Shown piece after piece: positions 14,616 to 19,043 of a DNA stretch of 19,043 bases. Within the stretch, counting starts at the first letter, position 1; every line of letters begins with the position of its first letter. A program made the translations under genes and the position numbers. The notes beneath the pieces are model-generated. The model was not told the origin of the DNA. It was given only the letters and a program-made list of their open reading frames with translations, and searched no databases. The DNA is from Faecalibacterium sp. (GTDB lineage Bacteria; Bacillota; Clostridia; Oscillospirales; Ruminococcaceae), in NCBI GenBank assembly GCA_020025825.1, contig JAHHRL010000019.1:1-19043 (forward strand), read 5' to 3'.

Positions 14616-15137
14616 ATGGTTACAGACGAAAAGAAGAAAAGACACGGGAAAAAGGCACTTATTGCAATCGTCGTACTGCTATTGCTTGTGCTTATCGGTT
14701 TAACTGGTTGGTATCTCTGGCCGCATGAAACTACCCTTGAGCGTTCTGTCCGAGCTGAGCTTGGTCAGTTGGACGGCAAGACCACCGCAGAAATCGAAGC
14801 GGAACTAAACCGTGTGGTCGAGGAAGGAAACATGAGCATATCTATCAATGTGAATCCTACTTTTGCCACTGGCGATGCCGAAGGAACATTGCAAATTGAA
14901 AACAGCCCAGCAAACTTATACGCACAAACTGTGGTTATCACACGTGATGATACACAAGAAATCCTTTACAAGTCTGGACTGTTGGAACCAAACTACCATA
15001 TCCAAACTGACCGGCTCTTGGTGGACTTGGATGCAGGTAATTATGATTGCACTGCTACATTTACTGCTTACGATTTGGAAACCAATGAACCTATCGGACA
15101 AGCAGCAGCTAAAATTAAAATCACTATACTTGCTTAA
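14616..15137 (+). CDS. Membrane-anchored extracellular protein of the surface module, 173 aa
   Basis: The protein has a short basic cytoplasmic N-terminus (MVTDEKKKRHGKK), one transmembrane segment (about 13-36, ALIAIVVLLLLVLIGLTGWY), then an extracellular domain of about 135 residues. That domain has a helical stretch (LGQLDGKTTAEIEAELNRVV), MSISINVNPTFATGDAEGTL, and a C-terminal beta pattern with DAGNYDCTATFTAYDLETNE. Similar 'LD.DL..G.Y.CTA.F.AYD.ET.E.IG.A' proteins occur in gut Firmicutes elements from memory, without known function. CAGGAGG precedes the ATG. It lies between the secreted protein and the IPKTG protein, so it is probably a partner or chaperone-like anchor for the surface structure (inference). 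Confidence 0.8.
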   Translation: MVTDEKKKRHGKKALIAIVVLLLLVLIGLTGWYLWPHETTLERSVRAELGQLDGKTTAEIEAELNRVVEEGNMSISINVNPTFATGDAEGTLQIENSPANLYAQTVVITRDDTQEILYKSGLLEPNYHIQTDRLLVDLDAGNYDCTATFTAYDLETNEPIGQAAAKIKITILA

Positions 15138-15149
15138 GGAGGTTTTTCT

Positions 15150-15473
15150 ATGCGTTCCAAAAAAATTATCGTTACTGTTGCCGGCCTTATGACAGCTGCA
15201 TTGCTTGGCACTGCTGCCTATGCAGCCGAGCCTACACCGCCAATTCCAGCTCCCGGCAGCGCAGTTGTTTCCGATGAATTGACACGTTCTGATAATCAGA
15301 ACCCCTCTGGAGCCAATACAAAATTCTTCTTGTTTATCGAAAATCCTGTTGAAGCTACTGACATTCCCAAAACTGGAGATTCTGGCCCCGATATGCTGCC
15401 TTTACTGATTGGTGCAATCACAGCTGGGTGCGGATTTTTAGTCTGCAACGCCTATGCAAACCGCAACTCGTAA
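15150..15473 (+). CDS. Very small sortase substrate with IPKTG motif, 107 aa
   Basis: An exported cell-wall-sorting protein. It has a signal peptide (MRSKKIIVTVAGLMTAALLG, cleavage near AYA|AE at 25), a short Pro/Ser/Asn-rich mature region, a sorting motif IPKTG at 72-76 (variant of LPxTG), a hydrophobic segment (about 80-100) and a weak tail with one Arg. Cleavage between Thr and Gly would leave a mature peptide of only about 50 residues. Its processed N-terminus (AEPTPP) resembles that of the 505-aa secreted protein (AEPFTAP). AAGGAGG precedes the ATG. It overlaps the sortase gene by 20 nt, so the neighbouring sortase is its probable enzyme. Confidence 0.85.
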   Translation: MRSKKIIVTVAGLMTAALLGTAAYAAEPTPPIPAPGSAVVSDELTRSDNQNPSGANTKFFLFIENPVEATDIPKTGDSGPDMLPLLIGAITAGCGFLVCNAYANRNS

Positions 15474-16218
15474 AATTGCTCGCATTGCCAGCTGGTTGTT
15501 ACTTATCATATTTTTTTCTCTTTGCTGCAAAATCACATTACTGTATCATGCCACATTCCTTGTACAACGGCAAAATCAACACCTAACAACCCTAAAAAAT
15601 GCTGCTTCATCATACAATGCGCAGTTTGCCGCACTATCCGAAATCAATCCAGACCTTGCTGGATGGTTGACTGTAGATGAAACAAGCGTTGACTTACCAG
15701 TTGTCTTTGGCAGAGATAACCAGTGGTATCTGGAACATGATTTTAATGGGGATACAAACCGACATGGAACCTTGTTTTTAGATGCAGCTACCAATTCAGA
15801 TACAGCCGGAAATCTAATCATTTACGGTCACAATATGAAAGATAACACCATGTTTGGCGAGCTGGATTTGTTCAAAGCAAAAAGCTTTTTCACAAAAAAT
15901 GGCCTTGTACTTTGGGAAACCGAACAGGATAAAACCTACTATCAAATCTTTGCAGGTTTGGTTCTTCCCGGTTCTTCGCTTTCACCAAACTATATAGACC
16001 TAACTAATTGGGCAAATGAATTAAATGATACAGCTGCAACAGATATGCTGCAACAGCTGCACAGCCGTGCCAATCTCTGGCGCAATGTACAGCATCATTC
16101 TGGTGACCGCTATTTGTTCCTCGTTACCTGTGATTACACAAAAAGCAATGGTCGCTGGGTACTGGTTGCACAGAGTTTATCAGAAGAAGAAACAGAACGC
16201 ATAAAGGAGGTATCTTAA
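15454..16218 (+). CDS. srtB: Class B sortase
   Basis: A 254-residue membrane-anchored transpeptidase with an N-terminal membrane segment (about 10-32). The catalytic domain has NPDLAGWLTVDETSVDLPVV (the typical sortase B 'N.D..GW+.I..T.IDYPV' start), His126 in IIYGHNMKDNTMFG, Cys226 in LVTCDYTKSNG and Arg234. All three catalytic residues are present. The start overlaps the substrate gene and lacks an obvious ribosome binding site, so translation is probably coupled. In conjugative elements of Firmicutes, class B sortases often sit in surface or transfer modules. It would anchor the adjacent IPKTG protein and perhaps link it to the 505-aa protein (inference). Confidence 0.93.
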   Translation: MQTATRKIARIASWLLLIIFFSLCCKITLLYHATFLVQRQNQHLTTLKNAASSYNAQFAALSEINPDLAGWLTVDETSVDLPVVFGRDNQWYLEHDFNGDTNRHGTLFLDAATNSDTAGNLIIYGHNMKDNTMFGELDLFKAKSFFTKNGLVLWETEQDKTYYQIFAGLVLPGSSLSPNYIDLTNWANELNDTAATDMLQQLHSRANLWRNVQHHSGDRYLFLVTCDYTKSNGRWVLVAQSLSEEETERIKEVS

Positions 16219-16247
16219 CAGCACCTTCTTTTAGAAAGGACTATATC

Positions 16248-16997
16248 ATGATTGTCGGCATTGATACGGAAACGACTGGACTTTATATTGCTGATGACGA
16301 AATACTACAGGTCAGTATGGTAGACAAGTACGGAACGGAGCTACTCAACGAATATGTAAAACCGAAGCATCATACCGAATGGCCAGAAGCAGAAGCTGTG
16401 AATCACATTTCCCCTGCTCAAGTGCAAGACTTGCCAACCATCGACGTTCATATTGAAAAAATCGTGGACTTACTGGAACAGTCCGAGAAAATCATAGGCT
16501 ACAACACTGAATTTGATTTAGGCTTCATCGCAGTGGCTGCTGGAAAAGACGATTTCTGGTTACAACGCATGACGGCCAAGTCGGTAGATGTAATGCGTGA
16601 GTTTGCCGAGGTATATGGAGAATGGAGCGAAAAATACGAGGGCTATCGATTCCAGAAACTTACTACCTGTGCAGAATATTATGGATACGCTTGGCCCAAC
16701 GGCCCTCATGACAGCTTGGAAGACGCAAAGGCCGCTGTTTACTGCTGGCCACGCGTTTCCGGAGATTTGGCATGGATACTATCCCAGGGGCAGCTAACCG
16801 ACCTGCAACGCCTATCGGACGCAGAGCTGGAATCGCAGCTCCGACACAGCGACCATGTGTTACAGTTATTTGATACCGCCTTGGAAAATCTGGCCACAGA
16901 AGGCAGTCCCAGTGCTATGAACCCCATGGGTAAAATGCCGCAAAAGTATTATGACCTTCTCCACACAAAGCAGAATTATAGAAACGGTCTGCATTAA
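16248..16997 (+). CDS. DEDDh 3'-5' exonuclease (DnaQ-like), with stop-separated tail
   Basis: A 249-residue DnaQ/RNase T-fold exonuclease. Exo I is GIDTETTG (Asp6, Glu8), Exo II IGYNTEFDLGFI (Asp90), Exo III GPHDSLEDAKA (His154, Asp159), so the full DEDDh set is present. The C-terminal part beyond about 175 (LTDLQRLSDAELESQLRHSD) is helical and specific to this protein. AGAAAGGAC precedes the ATG. It may act in DNA processing during transfer or replication of the element (inference). After the TAA at 16995-16997 the same frame stays open for 55 codons and carries the tail motif found in the next two proteins; the gene may therefore be a truncated form of a 305-codon ancestor. Confidence 0.9.
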   Translation: MIVGIDTETTGLYIADDEILQVSMVDKYGTELLNEYVKPKHHTEWPEAEAVNHISPAQVQDLPTIDVHIEKIVDLLEQSEKIIGYNTEFDLGFIAVAAGKDDFWLQRMTAKSVDVMREFAEVYGEWSEKYEGYRFQKLTTCAEYYGYAWPNGPHDSLEDAKAAVYCWPRVSGDLAWILSQGQLTDLQRLSDAELESQLRHSDHVLQLFDTALENLATEGSPSAMNPMGKMPQKYYDLLHTKQNYRNGLH

Positions 16998-17165
16998 AAT
17001 CTACTAAATGAATTAGCAAGTCGGACGCAGCCATCGCTCACTAATCGGTTAGCAGATGCCCAGCAACAGGCTGCAACAAAAACAGCTGAGCTTTCGGATT
17101 CGGCTGCCGCTAACATGTACTCCTCCCCTGCCATTTCTCAAAGACAAGCCGAGTTGGAGCGCTGA
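16998..17165 (+). pseudogene. In-frame 55-codon tail after the exonuclease stop
   Basis: Directly continuing the exonuclease frame after TAA, this stretch encodes NLLNELASRTQPSLTNRLAD, then AQQQAATKTAELSDSAAANM and YSSPAISQRQAELER, and ends at TGA (17163-17165). LTNRLADAQQQA is nearly identical to the C-terminal motif of the two following proteins, in DNA as well as protein. No start codon with a ribosome binding site is present, so it is most likely a severed C-terminal part, or expressed only by readthrough. Confidence 0.7.
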
Positions 17166-17201
17166 CACCAATGAAAAAACATAAGAAAAGGAGAACATAA
17201 A

Positions 17202-17825
17202 ATGGAAAAAGGATACATGACCCCGAACGACCGTTTTTCTCTTTTCGAAGTCGAAGGCGGCGGATATGTGGTATATGATGAATCGAAGGAAAACTTCTAT
17301 GCAGACGAAACAGGTGTTGGAAAACACATTCCAGACTATAACGAAGCACAGGCATATCTGGCTGCTGTAAAGGCATATCATACCGCTTTGGAAACACCAC
17401 AGCAGGAAATCTCCGCAGCGCTGAACGAGGGGCCGGAAAGATTAGAACGTCTGCAAATCCACCCCGTAGAACAGGTGGACCGCCCCGATTTTCACCCTTA
17501 CGTTGTTGTCTATCATTTGAATGACACGCAACAAAAACGGATTCAGAACTTGTCTGAAAAGGACAATCGCCTGAATCAAATCAAAGGAATCGATTTCAAC
17601 CAAACACCAGAACAGTGGTTTCAGGGTGTCATGAACGCAGGTTCTTCACACACGATTGACAATACACTGGACTTTTGGGAGAGGTCTTACGAAAATTTTT
17701 TAGACAACCAAAAGTCTCCCCCTGAAAATATTTGTTTATCGGAACGCTTAGCAGATGCCCAGCAACAGGCTGAAACCGTTAATACGCAAAACGCTCCAGA
17801 AATGGATAATGCACTTGAATTGTAA
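17202..17825 (+). CDS. Hypothetical 207-aa element protein with C-terminal LSERLADAQQQA motif
   Basis: I do not assign a function. The N-terminal part (about 10-65) reads RFSLFEVEGGGYVVYDESKE, NFYADETGVGKHIPDYNEAQ, resembling the small 'Y.V...G.Y.V.D......Y.D..G' domains found in multidomain YodL/LPD-type proteins of conjugative elements (weak, from memory). The middle (about 90-170) is helical and hydrophilic. The C-terminus carries LSERLADAQQQA (179-190), then an acidic end MDNALEL. There is no signal peptide or membrane segment. AAAAGGAGAAC precedes the ATG. It lies 11 nt before the DUF3846-like gene, suggesting one operon. Confidence 0.75.
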   Translation: MEKGYMTPNDRFSLFEVEGGGYVVYDESKENFYADETGVGKHIPDYNEAQAYLAAVKAYHTALETPQQEISAALNEGPERLERLQIHPVEQVDRPDFHPYVVVYHLNDTQQKRIQNLSEKDNRLNQIKGIDFNQTPEQWFQGVMNAGSSHTIDNTLDFWERSYENFLDNQKSPPENICLSERLADAQQQAETVNTQNAPEMDNALEL

Positions 17826-17836
17826 AGAGGGATAAA

Positions 17837-18340
17837 ATGAACAATGAAATCAATATACTCCTTGTCAAACCCGGTCAGTATCCGGAAGAAATCAAAGTAG
17901 AGCCTACATTTGAAAATTTACAGAAGTTGGTTGAGGGCGATATTGAATACGTTTATCCCTGGCACGACAAGGCCTGTATTGTTTGCGATGACGAAGGAAA
18001 GCTCAAGGGACGCCCTCTGAATCGACCTTTGGAGAACTATGACATTCTAGCCGGCACCTTCCTTGTATGTGGTCTAGGTGACAGTAATCTTTGCAGCTTG
18101 ACCCCCAATCAAATGAAGTTCTATGAGAAAAAGTATCACACCCCCTATTTGTTCTTCGCCACCCTGACGAACTATATTCAATGCATGGAATGCACGCCAG
18201 CACAGTATCAACATTTTCAGCGCAATGCCCATGAAAAAGAATCCCTGTCCGAACGATTATCCGATGCTCAGCAACAGGCTAACGATTATAACCAGCAAGG
18301 TAATGTCAAACTGGACGAATCTATTCTTATTGATTTGTAA
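17837..18340 (+). CDS. DUF3846-like protein with C-terminal LSERLSDAQQQA motif
   Basis: A 167-residue protein whose first about 100 residues match the DUF3846 pattern as I know it: INILLVKPGQYPEEIKVEPT, LQKLVEGDIEYVYPW, CIVCDDEGKLKGRPLNRPL, and YDILAGTFLVCGLGDSNL. These domains are common in mobile elements and phages of Firmicutes and their role is unknown. The C-terminal tail carries LSERLSDAQQQA (137-148) and ends LDESILIDL, similar in spacing and acidic/hydrophobic ending to the preceding protein. It starts 11 nt after the 207-aa gene, with a weak GAGGG site. It is followed at 13 nt by the zinc-ribbon gene. Confidence 0.82.
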   Translation: MNNEINILLVKPGQYPEEIKVEPTFENLQKLVEGDIEYVYPWHDKACIVCDDEGKLKGRPLNRPLENYDILAGTFLVCGLGDSNLCSLTPNQMKFYEKKYHTPYLFFATLTNYIQCMECTPAQYQHFQRNAHEKESLSERLSDAQQQANDYNQQGNVKLDESILIDL

Positions 18341-18353
18341 AGGAGCGCTTGTC

Positions 18354-18629
18354 ATGAATTCCAGTCCCATTTGTCCGAAATGCGGCGGACGTTTGCTACT
18401 ATTGAAAGAATCGACCGAAGTCTTCCTTATCTCTCCGGATTCTACTGCAATGTTTATCCCATTTCCGGAAACGTCAGATTCTCCTACTTCTGCCCCGGAA
18501 GTCTCTTACAAACTAATTTGTTATGGTTGTAAGAAGTATTATCCCTGCACAATCACAGGCGGCAAGATTTATCTGAATAATACTACCGCACCAGATTTCT
18601 TGGAAAAGAAATTAACATATACAGAATAA
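18354..18629 (+). CDS. Small zinc-ribbon protein, 91 aa
   Basis: A 91-residue protein with CPKCGG near the N-terminus (Cys7/Cys10) and CYGCKKYYPC in the second half, giving a two-knuckle zinc ribbon. The intervening loop is long and Ser/Thr/Pro-rich. The frame is open upstream to 18225, overlapping the DUF3846-like gene; the ATG at 18354 is chosen for its AAAGGAG site. It is the last gene before a spacer of about 130 nt. A nucleic-acid or protein-binding adapter role is likely for such ribbons, but no specific family is recognised. Confidence 0.75.
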   Translation: MNSSPICPKCGGRLLLLKESTEVFLISPDSTAMFIPFPETSDSPTSAPEVSYKLICYGCKKYYPCTITGGKIYLNNTTAPDFLEKKLTYTE

Positions 18630-18690
18630 AATCTCATTTCCTTACAGCAATTAAAAAAGTGACGTTCTGTAATGCAAAGAACAGTTGGTT

Positions 18691-18705
18691 ATGTTACAAT
18701 AACAT
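18691..18705. promoter_or_regulatory. Extended -10 promoter overlapped by an inverted repeat
   Basis: TGTTACAAT (18692-18700) is an extended -10 element on the plus strand, about 60 nt before the next ATG. It is embedded in the perfect inverted repeat ATGTTA-CAA-TAACAT, which could be an operator. The -35 region is weak. Confidence 0.45.
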
Positions 18706-18759
18706 TGAATTATATAAGCTATTTATAAATAACACCGATACACTCTGGAGGGATTTATT

Positions 18760-19043
18760 ATGAAAGAAACGTGGAACGCTTTATCCCCAAAGCAAAAAAC
18801 TATAATTGGTGGTACTGCTGCACTGCTTTTGGTTGTAACGGTAGTGGCGCTTGTGATTGTCAATCGACCGCATGAAGCTGCTCCCGAAGCAACGCCTACA
18901 CCTACAGCAACGGTACAGCCCACTGCTACACCGGAAGCCGAACCCACGGCTACCCCCGAAGCAGCCCCCACGGCCAAGCCCGAAAGTAAACCGGCTACAA
19001 AGCCCGAAAGCAAACCGGCAGCCGCACCAGAAACCAAACCCCA
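18760..19043 (+). CDS. Membrane-anchored Pro/Thr/Ala-rich protein (partial, C-terminus beyond the window)
   Basis: 94 codons are visible. A short cytoplasmic N-terminus (MKETWNALSPKQK) is followed by one transmembrane segment (about 14-34, TIIGGTAALLLVVTVVALVI). Then comes a low-complexity linker of TPTPTA, TPEAEPTATPEA and KPESKPATKPESKP repeats running to the window edge. Such linkers span the cell wall and normally carry an extracellular domain at the C-terminus, which is not visible. TGGAGGG precedes the ATG. It has its own promoter. In a conjugative element it could belong to the transfer or surface apparatus (inference). Confidence 0.8.
   Translation, partial: MKETWNALSPKQKTIIGGTAALLLVVTVVALVIVNRPHEAAPEATPTPTATVQPTATPEAEPTATPEAAPTAKPESKPATKPESKPAAAPETKP

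Noticed and set aside
1..19043. CRISPR array or insertion sequence
   Set aside because: No regularly spaced repeats and no transposase were seen; the only recombinase is the tyrosine integrase.

Overview
The window looks like a chromosome segment of a low-to-mid GC, spore-lineage member of the Clostridia, most likely Oscillospiraceae (Faecalibacterium/Gemmiger/Subdoligranulum-like). This rests on strong AGGAGG-type ribosome binding sites, a YlmC/YmxH-family PRC-barrel protein, a ClpC-type ATPase, a TSCPD protein and a Spo0J-type ParAB pair. The genus is inference.

Left part (1-8300), chromosomal housekeeping. rpsB (minus, cut by the window edge) has a well-formed promoter and a leader of about 120 nt. 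Next come a small YlmC/YmxH protein (minus) and a divergent HAD phosphatase (plus). Two hairpins separate the HAD gene from a convergent ClpC-like AAA+ unfoldase (minus). Upstream of clpC on the minus strand is an apparent operon: YbhJ-type aconitase-family hydratase, PHP phosphoesterase, TSCPD protein, then a clear terminator. A 120-aa protein of unknown function follows, also on minus.

Junction (8300-8800). A complete tRNA-Gly(CCC) gene with promoter and terminator is followed by about 270 nt carrying repeated GTGGAAC motifs, then a tyrosine recombinase. This is the usual layout of the left end of an integrative element that uses a tRNA 3' end as its attachment site. The right end is not in the window.

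Right part (8796-19043), all plus strand, reads as an integrative (probably conjugative) element. It contains the integrase; parA-parB; a small membrane protein; a small unknown protein and a SpoVG-like protein; a cell-surface module (505-aa secreted protein, membrane-anchored 173-aa protein, 107-aa IPKTG protein, class B sortase); a DEDDh exonuclease; a 207-aa unknown protein, a DUF3846-like protein and a zinc-ribbon protein; and the start of a membrane-anchored Pro/Thr/Ala-rich protein. No relaxase, coupling protein or type IV secretion gene is visible, so conjugation is inferred only from the kind of cargo.

Three observations stand out. (1) A perfect 14-nt inverted repeat flanks the secreted-protein gene, one copy in its leader and one just after its stop. 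Each copy lies in a hairpin, and the two loops are complementary, which suggests either a 5'-3' kissing-loop RNA interaction or an invertible segment. (2) A C-terminal motif of the form LSERL(A/S)DAQQQA is shared by two neighbouring unknown proteins and by a 55-codon extension that continues the exonuclease frame directly after an in-frame TAA. (3) A perfect 17-bp palindrome lies inside parB.
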